Source: Azolla caroliniana (lineage: Eukaryota; Polypodiophyta). Taken from it: a stretch of DNA of 64,000 bases. The stretch covers positions 226,292-290,291 of the forward strand of contig JBHGNT010000034.1 of NCBI GenBank assembly GCA_043228905.1. Reading direction: 5' to 3'. Both the position numbers and the translations under genes were made by a program. Positions 12,174 through 22,747 of the stretch are shown piece after piece. Every line of letters starts with the position of its first letter. Within the stretch, counting starts at the first letter, position 1. Below the pieces are notes generated by a model. It was not told the origin of the DNA. It made no database searches and saw only the letters and a list, made by a program, of their open reading frames with translations.

Positions 12174-14155
12174 ATGTCTGTTAGCCTCACTTGCTCTCAA
12201 GGTCTTCTTGACATCGAGCTTTTCACAGAAGACGCTCCCAGGTACTACATCTACTTCTCTCCCCCTCCCTCTCAGGTTTGTCCTTCAAAATGTCAGAGCT
12301 TTCTAAATCCATGCATGAAAATGGTCTTATTAATGGAGTCCAACTTGAAACATGAAGGGACAAAGTCCCGCACATAGCGTTAAAGCATTCATTTTGTATG
12401 AAAACTTGAAATCCAAAGATCACAATGATTCTGGTATTCTTCAGATTTCAGTGTCTACAGAGACAACGACATTACATGCAAAGAATTAGAGGATCTCAAC
12501 ATAAACTAGCTGTGCATCCACACAAGCATTCATTTTGTATGAAAACTTGAAATCTGAAGATCACAACGATCCTGGGAATCTTCAGATTTCAGTGGCTACA
12601 GAGACAATGACATTCCATTTAACGAAGTAGAGGATCCCGACATAAACTAGATGTGCATCCACACAATGATGGCGCATTTCTAATGACAATCTCTTCATCC
12701 TGACAAATTTTCCTCTCTATTTTTTTGTAGAACTTGCAGAAACTTTATCGAGCTTTGTAAATCTGGCTATTATGATGGCATAACCTTCCATGTAAGTGTT
12801 TACTGATGTTTCTTCCTTCTCATCAAATATTCTGTTTATCGAGATGTTATACATTCAGAAATTCTCAGATATCTGCAAGGATATGATTACAATGCAGTTG
12901 TCAATGCCTACAACCTGTACATTTTTCCAAATTTTAGGTTTAAATATTTATAAATGCAACATATCTGACAATAGAACTTTGCTCTAAACATTCTATACAT
13001 ACTCTGGTGTCTTCTCATAATGTAATATTATTTCATGCATATTGTTCACATGTATTGCGAATTATCATTTATAAGGATTATGCCTTTATGTGTATATGTG
13101 CATATGTGCATATGCATAAATATTTGTACTCATGCATGCAAAAAACAGACTTTGAAGCTTTTATGCATATACGTTTTGTAACACATGATCTGTTGATGCT
13201 TATAAATTCCCACATATTGTGCATTTGCAATTATGAGAATGCCTCTATCCAGATGCACATGCATCTATTTTGGTATTCATGAACAAATACTAGCTCTAAA
13301 GTTATGCACATGAACCTAATCATAGGCACTCATTCAGTATAACACTAATTTGTGGATTGGGGTTCTTGGAAAGTCAAAGATTAGGCAGAACCGTATGACA
13401 TTCTACCAAATTTCTATAAATGTGTGGTATTTTGCCAATATTTTCTTGCTGTCTTATTCATGAAGAAGAAGTTTGATCTTTTGGTAACATTACGCTTCTT
13501 TGAACACTGTACGATATACACCCAAAATATGACTTGTTTTGTTGTCATGCTAGCAGAGAATAGTTCCTGGTTTTATGTGCCAAAGTGGTGATCCAACAGG
13601 CACAGGGAAAGGTGGATTCTCCATTTATGGTCCAATTTTTGGGGATGAAATCTCTGCGAGACAGAGTCATGACAGGAAAGGAATCGTGTCTATGGCTAAT
13701 TCGGGAAGGAATACCAACTCTTCTCAGTTTTTCATAATATTCAATCCTGTAAGACTAGTTGGCATTGCGGCAATAATGTCTTTGTTTTGTTATAGACTAT
13801 AAGTATCATTTCATTTTTGTTTTTGTTTCAGAGCCCACATTTAGATGGAAAGCACACAATTTTTGGCAAAGTGAAGAGGCATTCACTTCATGTTCTAGAC
13901 AAAATGCAGCTTGTCACATTGAAGAAATTTCAGCCAGTCCAACCTGTGAAACTGTAAGTTCTCGAATTGAATAGAGAGGATTTAATTCAGTGTTTTTGTG
14001 CAGTTTCCTTTTCTGTATTTAATGATATGTGGATGTGCAGTTATGTTGCAGAGGTTATTGTTGATCCATGGGAAGGCCAACAACTCCCCTACGGTGCTTC
14101 AATCCCTGTAAAGCCCCTCATAACACCCACGACTTGTACATGTACAATTCAATAA
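12174..14155 (+). CDS. Single-domain cyclophilin (peptidyl-prolyl cis-trans isomerase), PPIL3/CYP18-like
   Basis: Five exons with GT-AG introns (12174-12241, 12731-12791, 13557-13748, 13832-13953, 14041-14155) give 185 residues. Cyclophilins isomerise Xaa-Pro bonds; related single-domain plant forms are cytosolic or nuclear, some spliceosomal. Catalytic residues are visible by alignment to human Cyp[11 protein letters not shown] gives R44, F49, M50 and Q52 (CypA R55, F60, M61, Q63), [15 protein letters not shown] gives A90, N91, Q100 and F102, and [12 protein letters not shown] gives H115 (CypA H126). The cyclosporin-contact Trp121 is His110 here, as in the PPIL3/CYP18-1 group. Oddities: QSGDPTG instead of QGGD, and GRNTNSSQ instead of GPNTNGSQ. 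The start at 12174 ([17 protein letters not shown]) matches the family N terminus; an upstream in-frame ATG at 12066 is less likely. The C terminus after VAEVIVDPW is unlike common members, so subfamily placement is tentative. Confidence 0.88.
12383..12664. repeat. 141-bp direct duplication in cyclophilin intron 1
   Basis: Two head-to-tail copies start at 12383 and 12524, both opening with AAGCATTCATTTTGTATGAA and ending near GTGCATCCACACAA. They differ at scattered positions. The duplication lies wholly inside intron 1 (12242-12730). Confidence 0.85.
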
Positions 14156-15956
14156 GTTTTTAGGACCTGGTACTCTTACATTGTTTATTCAGAGGCCAAA
14201 CACTGTCTTCTTCTATGTAAACTTTTAACATATATCATAATATGTTTGCTGACATATATTATGGCTTTCAACCCAATGTTGTGAGTTGTGACAATAGTTA
14301 TGACTTTGGTAATGGTGTCTGTGTAAAAATTTCCGTGAGAAACAGCTATCCTTGAATGCCGTTGCATTCATGATTGAAAGTCTCAATATTATTTCTAAAT
14401 TTATGTGGCTTTACAAACTCTCTTTCACAAAGTATTCAAAGTGATAGCTAGGCAAGATCCTCTTCACAGCTCACCTTACTACAAGAGGTGCATTTATAAG
14501 TCTCTGGAATTTAAGTAATACTAGCAGCAATTGAATGTACACCATATGTACCAATTATACGTCTTTTAATTGTAATCATTTTAATTCAGAATTATCCAGG
14601 GAATTCAGACCATTCAAAATAATTGATGCCCTCCTAATTGTACATGTTTTTATCTTCAACTAGATGGAAACAAATCTTGGCCAACAATCTTCTAGCAAGG
14701 TTGCCCTTTCCTCTAACTGCACTGTGAATTTTGCTTACCAAGCTTTATGGAAAAGCTCACTATTCACATCTTGAATAAAAGTATCATGCGTCTTATTCCT
14801 TTTTTATTATCTATTCCCATTGAATTTCTATGCTCAAAAAGCAATAAAATAAAAAGGTTAGAAATCATTGAGGTAAATTCACTTTGATACTATTTAAAAG
14901 GTATAAGTTGATTTAGGGTTTAGGGTTTGGTTTGAGTTTTTGATGTGCGACAATAAGATGATAGACGATAAACTTTGATGACGGTAAGAGAGAGTGGGAA
15001 GGTTTTGAACCAACAAGTGACTCAAACATATTGAGTTATTTATTAATGCATCAATACAAATCAAATTGAGACAGAGAATTTAAAAATCAAATGATAAATT
15101 TGCTAGTGTGTGTAATTCCAAACTAGTTTCGCTCTATCAAAGAGCCCTTTAATGGAGGATATTGATTTTGTGAATATAATTTTCAAGTTTTACATCTCTT
15201 ATATGGGCAGTCCTACAATTGATTACATTTCCTTTAAAAAATGTTTATAATACATTATTAGGTACCCCTTACAACTTTAAATTCTATTTTTTTAGACATT
15301 TAAAAAGGGTTAAGCATGTCCATTTTTGAGGATCATATATGTGATGTCTCGTATAATCAGACATGTTTTCCGTTTCTTGATTTAATATTAAATTTGTCAT
15401 TCATACATGCCACTTTCTTGGTTTGGCCATCTAATCATTCTTGACCATTGTTCTTTGATTAAAGTTGTCTTGAATTGGCGTGGGCAAAGCGAGAAAAGGC
15501 AACAAAGGTAGGTTTCATGATATCTCAAGAATCTTGACAAAGAAATGACTAGATGAAGGAGTGCTAGATAGACTAGTGATAGGTCAAATAGTTTGAGCTA
15601 GCTGTTGTTAATGCAAAGACTTAGGGTTCAACAATGATTGGGGTTTGTTGGAAGATGAAAACGAGGTTACAAAGGGCAAATATGGATAAATGGTCAAACA
15701 CACTAGTAATACTTTAGGTCAAAGCTAGGAGCCCATACATAAAGAAATATCTAATGACATTATCGATCCCAAGCACCCATGTGGAAAGGGAAGTGCATTG
15801 ACAGAGAAAATGAGTGGTACATTTCAGTCACAATATGAGATTCAAGGGTTATGTAATGTGATGTTTTACGATATTTGATGAGGAAGAGAGAAAACTACAA
15901 ATCAATGAGTGAGGGAAATTGAAGGGTATGAACATTTTAGTCACAATATGAGATTA
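14156..15956. other. Intergenic stretch between the cyclophilin gene and the satellite, no gene recognised
   Basis: The sequence is AT-rich with no long frames and no recognisable motif. A short TTTAGGGTTTAGGGTTT (two telomere-type heptamers) occurs near 14910. Toward 15900-15956, copies of CACAATATGAGATT and ATGAACATTTTAG look like precursors or decayed fragments of the satellite that starts at about 15957. The cyclophilin 3' UTR must lie in the first few hundred bases; AATAAA occurs near 14774. Confidence 0.6.
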
Positions 15957-18600
15957 AAATGTTCATAGCTGCATCGTGTGATATCAGATTTTTGTGTTGA
16001 AACATGCGAATCCAAGCTAACAACGCTAGCTATAATATGGATTTGAAAAATTATGATTTTGAAACTTAGGTCGAGAGACATGAAGAAAAAAAGCAATTTT
16101 GAGGTGGGTGTAGACAAGAGCGCATAAGTAAATGAAAATGTTCATACCTGGCTCGTGTGATATCAGATTTTTGTGTTCAAACAAATGAATCAAAGCTAAC
16201 AATGCTAGCTATGACAAAGAATTGAAAAATCAAGATTTTCAAACTCAGGTCGAGAGACATGAAGAAAAAGCCAAAGTTGAGGAGGGCGTAGACAAGAGCG
16301 CGCGAGTAAATGAAAATGTTCATACCTAGCTCGTGTGATATCGGATTTTTGTGTTCAAACATGCGAATCGAAGCTACCAATGCTAGCTATGACAGAGAAT
16401 TGAAAAATCATGATTTTGAAACTCAGGTCGAGAGACATGAAGAAAAAAGCAAAGATGAGGAGGGCGTAGACAAGAGCGCGTGAGTAAATGAAAATGTTCA
16501 TAGCTACATCGTGTGATGTCAGATTTTTGTATTGAAACATGCAAATCCAAGCTAACAACGCTAGATATAATATGGATTTGAAAAATTATGATTTTGAAAG
16601 TCAAGTCGAGAGACATGAAGAAAAACCCAAAGTTGAGGAGGGCGTAGGCAAGAGCGTGTGACTACATGAAAATGTTCATACCTGGCTCGTGTGATATCGG
16701 ATTTTTGTGTTCAAACATACGAATCGAAGCTAATGACACACTCTATAATATGGAATTAAAAAATAATGATTTTGAAACTTAGGTCGAGAGACATGAAGGA
16801 AACATCAAAGTTGAGGACCGTGTAGACGAGCGTGTGAGTAAATGAAAATGTTCATAGCTGGGTCGTGTGGTATCAGATTTTTGTGTTCAAACATGTGAAT
16901 CGAAACTAATGACACGTTCATAGCTGGCTCGTCTGATATCGAATTTTTGTGTTCGAACCTGCGAATCGAAACTAATGACACTCTATAATATGGAATTAAA
17001 AAATAATGATTTTGAAACTCAGGTCGAAAGAAATGAAGAAAAAAGCAAAGTTGAGGAGGGCGTAGACAAGAACGTTTGAGTAAATGAAACTGTTCATACA
17101 TGGCTCGTGTGATATCCGATTTTTGTGTTCAAACATGCGAATCGAAGCTAATAACAGACTCTATAATATGGAATATAAAATTCATGATTTTGAAACTCAG
17201 GTTGAGAGACAGGAAGAAAAAAGCAAAGTTAAGGAGTGCGTAGAGAAGAGCGTGTGAGTAAATGAAAATGTTCATACCTGGTTTGTGTGATATCGGATTT
17301 TTGTGTTCAAACATGTGAATCGAAGCTAATGACACACTCTATAATATGGAATAGGAAAATAATGATTTTGAAACTCAGGTCGAGAGATAGGAAGAAAAAA
17401 GAAAAGTTGAGGAGGATGTAGACAAGAGCGTGTGAGTAAAGAAAAATGTTCATAATTGGCCTGTGTGATATTGGATTTTTGTTTTCAAACGTGCGGATGA
17501 AAGCTAAGGACACACTCTATAATATAGAATTAAAAATTAATGGTTTTGAAACTCAGGTGGAGAGACATGAACAGAAAAACAAAGTTGAGGAGGTCGTAGA
17601 CAAGAGCCTGTGAGTAAATGAAAATGTTCATAGCTGGCCTGTGTGATATCAGACTTTTGTGTTCAAATAAGCGAATCGAAGCTAATGACACACTCCATAA
17701 TATGGAATTAAAAAATAATGATTTGGAAACCCAAGTCGAGAGACATGAAGAAAAAAGCAAAGTTGAGGAGGGCGTAGACAAGAACGTTTGAGTAAATGAA
17801 AATGTTCATACCTGGCTCGTGTGATATCGGATTTTTGTGTTCAAACATGCGAATCGAAGCTAATAACACACTCTATAATATGAAATATAAAAATAATGAT
17901 TTTAAAACTTAGGTCGAGAGACATGAACCGAAAAGCAAAGTTGAGGAGGTTGTAGACAAGAGCGTGTGAGTAAATCAAAATGTTCATAGCTGGCCTGTGT
18001 GATATCAGATTTTTGTGGTCAAACAAGCGAATCGAAGCTAATGACACAGTCTATTATTTTCAATTAAAAAATAATGATTTTGAAACCCAAGTCGAAAGAA
18101 ATGAAGAAAGAAGCAAAGTTGAGGAGGGTGTAGACAAGAACGTTTGAGTAAATGAAAATGTTCATACCTGGCTCATGTTATATCGGATTTTTGTGTTCAA
18201 ACATGAGAATTGAAGCTAATAACACACTCTATGATATGGAATTAAAAAATAATGATTTTGAAACCCAAGTCGAGAGACATGAAGAAGAAAACAAAGTTGA
18301 AGAGGGCGTAGACAAGAACGTTTGAGTAAATGAAAATGTTCATACTTGGTTCGTGTGATATCGGATTTGTGTGTTCAAATATGTGAATCGAAGCTAATGA
18401 CAAACTCTATAATATGGAATAGGAAAATTATGAGTTTGAAACTCAGGTTGAGAGACAGGGAGAAAAAAGAAAAGTTGAGGAGGATGTAGACAAGAGCGTG
18501 TGAGTAAAGAAAAATGTTCATAATTTGCTCGTGTGATATCGGATTTTTGTTTTCAAATGTGCGGATCAAAGCTAATGACACACTCTATAATAAAGAATTA
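15957..18600 (+). repeat. 178-bp satellite array, left part 1 (about 15 monomers)
   Basis: Head-to-tail monomers carry the landmarks GTGATATCGGATTTTTGTG, CGAATCGAAGCTAA, TGATTTTGAAACTCAGG, GAGAGACATGAAGAAAAAA, GTAGACAAGAGCG and GTGAGTAAATGAAAATGTTC. Successive landmarks are about 178 bp apart, with some shortened monomers (for example near 16900). Monomers differ from each other at many positions. Landmark order defines this as the plus orientation. The 178-bp length is typical of plant centromeric satellites. The array stops at 18600 inside a monomer, where the PLE begins. Confidence 0.93.
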
Positions 18601-18691
18601 TTGTCAACTGTTGGGTCGTTACAAGGAGTGCGAGCGACGTAGTAATAGGGTAGATAATCTAATAGGAAGAAAATATATTGTGAGTACCAAG

Positions 18692-18733
<42 letters not shown>

Positions 18734-19102
18734 CAAGAAAATATCATTAGAATGAAAAGAAAGACCTTATGCAGCAAACTAGTTTCGCTCAAGAATGAGC
18801 TCATTAGTCCAAAGGTCTATTACAATATGGGTGTAGCTTTATATAAGGTGGGGGAGGTGGGAGAGGGAGAGGGAGAGAGGAGAAATAAGAGTTAGTGATG
18901 GGAGAGAGAAGAAGGGGGTAATGGTAGGTAGTTGAATGATACAAAGTAAGTGGTGGTGGGCTAAGAAGAGTGGAGGGTTATAAGTATGTGTATGCTAAGT
19001 AATAAGTGGGGGTGGGCTATGAAAAGTGGGAGATTATGGTAAGTAATAAGTGGGGGTGTGTTATGCATAAGTGGGGGGTTATAAGTAAGTAAATGTGTAG
19101 TG
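18601..19102 (-). other. 3' non-coding tail of the PLE
   Basis: This stretch holds a perfect (GA)n tract at 18693-18731 and imperfect reiterations of AAGTAATAAGTGGGGGTG (about 18945-19100), with no ORF of note on the minus strand. It abuts satellite at 18600. The sense strand is C-rich (CACCCCCAC). The long plus-strand frame here (18533-18895) is satellite plus repeat and is not a gene. Confidence 0.6.
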
Positions 19103-20484
19103 TTAAGTAAGAGATTTTGGGGATGACCTTTTATATTTAGTTTTGACCAAAAAAGAGTGAATGGAGTTGGATTTAGTCCAACACACAAAAGGTCTAGGTA
19201 TCTGAGATAGTTTGGGATCTAAGAGTAAATCCTCGTGGAGGTTTTTTAGCATGTCATGAATTCCTATCTTAGGGGTATCTTGTGTATATCTAAGTTTGAA
19301 GATAACGGGTAGAAGAGTACTTTTGGGTTTCCTACTATATATTAGTGATTTCCTAACCCTAAAGGGGACATTTTTATAATTCTCTTTTATGAAAGAAGGG
19401 GGATATCCTCTCGTAATTAGTCTAGTAAAAAATAGTTTTTTCATTCGACGGAAACCTAAAGGAGTGCTTTCTCTAATTAGGTATCGTTTTAGTTCATTAA
19501 TAATAAAATGTCTTTTTAAATGAAGGGGGTGTTCTGACGAGAACGGGAGATATTGGTAAGCATTTTGGGGCTTTTGGTAGCAATTAAAGAAGAATTTAGA
19601 GTTTTCTAGGTTAATCCATAAGTCTAGGAAGGGTAATCTAGAGGGGGAAGTGGTGATGGTAAGTTTGATACAATTATTAGTAGAGGTATTATAGAATTGA
19701 AGGTAATTTTCTAACTCGAGTTTAGTACCCGTCCATATTCCGAAAGCGTCATCTATATATCTAGTGAAAAAGCAAAGATTTGGGTGTGGTGGTTGCGAAT
19801 TCTCTAAGTGAGCTAAGAAAAGGCAAGCATATACTACAGAAAAATTACTACCCATGGTTGTACCCTTTACTTGTTAATAAATTACGTTGTCAAAAGAGAG
19901 AAAGTGATATTCTAATGTGAGTGCGCTAAGTGTATAAATAAGGTTAGTTTTAGAAGTTGAAAAATAGGGGGTAATGATTTTTCGTAAGGCTTCTAGACCT
20001 AGCTTAGGAGGGATGCTAGGATATAAGGATTCAACATCAAAGGTAAAGATAAAGCTATTAGGGGGTGGTTTAAGATGTTCTAGAGTTTGGATAAGGGAGT
20101 GTGAGTCTTTCAAATTCTTTAAGTAGGATAAGTGGTGGAGGTGGGGAAGCTGGGAGGATGTGTTTCAAACCTAGGTTGAGGAGTTGTGTCTCGTGTTTGG
20201 AGAGGGTATAATCAGAGTGATTGTGTATCCTACTACTAATTACAGGTTTCCTAAGGAGGGGAGTCCAAAATTTGGTTCGTGGTTTTTTAGTATTTGACTT
20301 TTTAGTGTGTGATTTAGTGTAAGGGGAGAAGGGGAAACGAGAGTTTGTTCTACCTAGCCACATGTAGGTATCACAAGTTAAGAGGGGCCTATCTAGTATG
20401 TAAAAGAGACGCTTACAAGGGTGCAAGGCGTGCTTAAAACGTTTACTAATTCGTTTAGCATGCCTCGCTACCTGTTTTTTGGTC
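19103..20484 (-). pseudogene. Penelope-type reverse transcriptase, one frameshift and one stop
   Basis: The frame opens after a stop near 20484 with no ATG start and reads basic residues (RHAKRISKRFKH) into the N-terminal RT region. A one-base shift near 20110 links it to the palm. From there one frame continues: FIFTFDVESLYPSI (first catalytic Asp at 20036-20038), an in-frame TAA at 19874-19876, then QVKGTTMGSNFS and RYIDDAFGIW (catalytic Asp pair near 19748-19753). LPFLDLWI, the thumb motif KPQNAYQYLPFSSEHP, NELKRYLIRES and TRGYPPSFIKEN follow, ending at FLVKTKYKRS. The motif order and the KP...YLPFSSxHP...RGYP signature are those of PLE RTs, which are related to telomerase RT. The chain ends right after the RT, with no GIY-YIG domain or CCHH linker seen. 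Before inactivation it would have copied element RNA at a free 3' end. Confidence 0.85.
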
Positions 20485-20641
20485 TACATGTATATGACCG
20501 AGTTTTAGTTTGGGGGTGAGGGGGGGGGTTTGTAAGAGCTATGGGGGTTTGATTTATTATATGGGTGTGTGGTAGGGGCAAACGAGTTAGAATTAGGAAA
20601 AAGGGGAGGGGTATTATATGTAAATAGGGAGGGGTTATTTT

Positions 20642-22747
20642 TCAAATTATGTGAGAAAAAGGGGGGGGTGCATGTGTGGAATTATTAAGAAAGGAGAGGG
20701 AGTGTGTAAAGATATTAGGGGGGGAGGGGGCTGTGTTAGAAATAGGGGGAGGGGTAAGACCAGAATTATACAAAGTGTTGGGGGGGAAATATGGATGGGG
20801 GTCATTACAAAAAGGGGGAAGGGGGTTAGGTTGGGGAATATTAGAAAGTAATGGAGGGGTATACGAGGAATTTGCAGAAAATGTGGGAGGGTTTTGAGAG
20901 TGAAAGGGGTGTGGGTGTAGTGGCCATGAATAAGGAAAGGGGGATGGGTTATACTGCCCTATTGTAGGAGGAGGGAAAGAAAATTGAGGGGCAAAGGAGG
21001 AGGGATGAGAGGCTTTGAGGGGCTCAGTATACAGAGGAGGGTTGGAGAGCAAGGGGGGAAGGTGAGAATGGGGGAGGTCGACGCCTCTATAGTCGACTGT
21101 ACGCGCCGAGTCGAGAACACCGCCGCCCGTCCTTAGCTTTAATCTATCGTGTTGTTGGTGGTTGTGTAGGGCCGACGAGAAACCAACAGGAGCGGCCGAT
21201 GAGTGGAAAGTATGGATCAAAGATGGGGGTACTCCGTGTGAGTTGTGTGGCCAAGCTAGCATATGGTGGTTGATGTCACCGCTGCCGCCGCCGTTGTTGC
21301 CGTAGCCGTAGCCGCCTCCACCACCAAAAAGTTGTGATGGTCGATGATGGAGATCCTGTGGTGGATGATGCGATGGACCTGTATAAGGGGAAACATATGT
21401 GGTGAAGTTGGAGTTCGGGAATGTTGGTGTTATCCTCGTGTTATGGTGGAGGTGGGCTGAGTTTGTGTTCGGGCCTATCGAAAGGCCATTGGGTCTATAG
21501 AATAATACTTTTGGGTTTCTATGATTGAGGTTGTTCGGATAAGGGTTCATGCTAACTTCATTATTATTTATGTTGCAGATGAATTGAGGATGGTTGTGGT
21601 GGTTGGATGATCCACGTTTAATTTGTGGTGGAGGAGGCTTCGGGTTTGTTGTTCGAGGCCAAGGGTTAGGGTTGGGGTCGGTTCTCAAGTTAGGGTTAGG
21701 GTTTGTTTTGAAATTAGTGTTAGGGTTAGGGTTTGTTTTGAAATTAGGGTTAGGGTTAGGGCCAGGGTTTATTCTCGAGTTAGGGTTAGGGTTAGGGTTT
21801 ATTCTAGAGTTAGGGTTGGGGTTAGGGTTTGTTCTCGAGTTAGGCTTAGGGTTTTTTTTCGAGTTAGGGTTAGGGTTTGTTCTCAAGTTAAGGTTATTGT
21901 GATGAGATGTAAACTGAAATTTGTCATATTGTGCTTTCTCAAAACTATCTACTACCTTTTCACTATCATCTTCAATATCATCTTCAGATTCCATATCTAG
22001 GTCTATCTCTCTAATATGGTGCTTGGTTGTGCTTTGAGTGTTGTCGTTTATTAATTGTGCTTTATCTCTTCTTTGCATTGCAGCCGTTCTAAAGGCTTCC
22101 TTATAAGTGAATGATAGAGCTATTGTATTACATTCTTTTAAAATATTAGTGGCTAATTCTTCTCTGAAATCTTCAAGTTGTTTGCTAAATGAGTTAGGGT
22201 TTGAATCGGGTTCTATTATGTCAAAACAAGCGGGGGCTTTTAGGAGATTAGCAAGCTTGAGTATATCTGTTCGCATGATTGTGGGAAAGTCATCTACAAT
22301 TTTAGTATAATAATGCACAAGGCTGTCTAAATGCTTAACATATGCGGTAGTGAGATCTTTACTATATTGTGTTGTAATGGAAGCAAACTCTAGCTGTAAA
22401 CTTTTATTAATATCTTCGTGTTTGATAACTAGTCTAGGGGGTTGGATTCTCAAGCCATGAGGGGCTATATTATGCGAATTTAGGTTTGACATATGAGTGT
22501 ATGTTCTTTTTGCTTTTTGTGCTTTTTGATAGAGGCTTTTAAACTCTGCTATTATTCTACACTTGTAATCTTCAATGTGTTGGGAAATTAGCGGTGATTC
22601 ATTGGAGATTACCTGGGTACTCGTAGTTTTTGGGGGGGTTGGAGAAGTCGAAATTATTGGAGCTCGTGGTCTTTTGGTTGGACGTTTGTTGGCGCTTCTA
22701 GGTTTTGTAGGAGTAGGTGTGGTGGAAGTAGCTGCCGCAAAAGTCAT
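20642..22747 (-). CDS. PLE ORF1: uncharacterised protein with Asn-Pro repeat
   Basis: An uninterrupted 701-codon ORF runs from ATG at 22745-22747, only about 4 bp inside the element's junction with satellite, to TGA at 20642-20644. In order it has: a Thr/Pro/Lys/Arg-rich basic N terminus (TKPRSANKRPTKRPRAP); a helical region of about 200 residues (FKSLYQKAQKAKRTYTH ... FRTAAMQRRDKAQL); an acidic patch (MESEDDIEDDSEK); an Asn-Pro repeat of about 85 residues (21661-21898) encoded largely by CCCTAA hexamers; then Pro/His/Asn-rich low-complexity sequence with a GGGGGYGYGNNGGG segment. I recognise no conserved domain. A nucleic-acid-binding, Gag-like role is an inference from position and composition. 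It is intact although the RT behind it is broken. Satellite sequence upstream adds an artefactual in-frame extension to 22801. Confidence 0.72.
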   Translation of the reverse strand: MTFAAATSTTPTPTKPRSANKRPTKRPRAPIISTSPTPPKTTSTQVISNESPLISQHIEDYKCRIIAEFKSLYQKAQKAKRTYTHMSNLNSHNIAPHGLRIQPPRLVIKHEDINKSLQLEFASITTQYSKDLTTAYVKHLDSLVHYYTKIVDDFPTIMRTDILKLANLLKAPACFDIIEPDSNPNSFSKQLEDFREELATNILKECNTIALSFTYKEAFRTAAMQRRDKAQLINDNTQSTTKHHIREIDLDMESEDDIEDDSEKVVDSFEKAQYDKFQFTSHHNNLNLRTNPNPNSKKNPKPNSRTNPNPNPNSRINPNPNPNSRINPGPNPNPNFKTNPNPNTNFKTNPNPNLRTDPNPNPWPRTTNPKPPPPQIKRGSSNHHNHPQFICNINNNEVSMNPYPNNLNHRNPKVLFYRPNGLSIGPNTNSAHLHHNTRITPTFPNSNFTTYVSPYTGPSHHPPQDLHHRPSQLFGGGGGYGYGNNGGGSGDINHHMLAWPHNSHGVPPSLIHTFHSSAAPVGFSSALHNHQQHDRLKLRTGGGVLDSARTVDYRGVDLPHSHLPPLLSNPPLYTEPLKASHPSSFAPQFSFPPPTIGQYNPSPFPYSWPLHPHPFHSQNPPTFSANSSYTPPLLSNIPQPNPLPPFCNDPHPYFPPNTLYNSGLTPPPISNTAPSPPNIFTHSLSFLNNSTHAPPPFSHII
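21661..21898. repeat. TTAGGG-type hexamer repeat inside PLE ORF1
   Basis: The plus strand shows blocks of two to four GTTAGG/TTAGGG hexamers separated by GTTCTCGA, GTTTTGAAA or TTATTCTCGA spacers, in a 27-33 bp higher unit repeated about nine times. On the ORF1 sense strand, each CCCTAA pair of codons reads Asn-Pro, so the repeat is in frame throughout and produces NPNPNPNSRI-like units. The host-type heptamer is not used except where TTAGGGTTT occurs at block ends. Confidence 0.9.

Noticed and set aside
16177-17513. Recurrent minus-strand frames of about 68 codons (MSLASIHMFEHKNP-like) in the left satellite, also throughout 42035-48070
   Set aside because: They repeat once per 178-bp monomer, overlap each other, and exist only because the monomer lacks stops in one frame. 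The monomer length is not a multiple of three, and divergence does not respect codons.
18533-18895. Plus-strand frame across the PLE tail with an Arg-Glu repeat
   Set aside because: Translation of satellite plus a (GA)n microsatellite.
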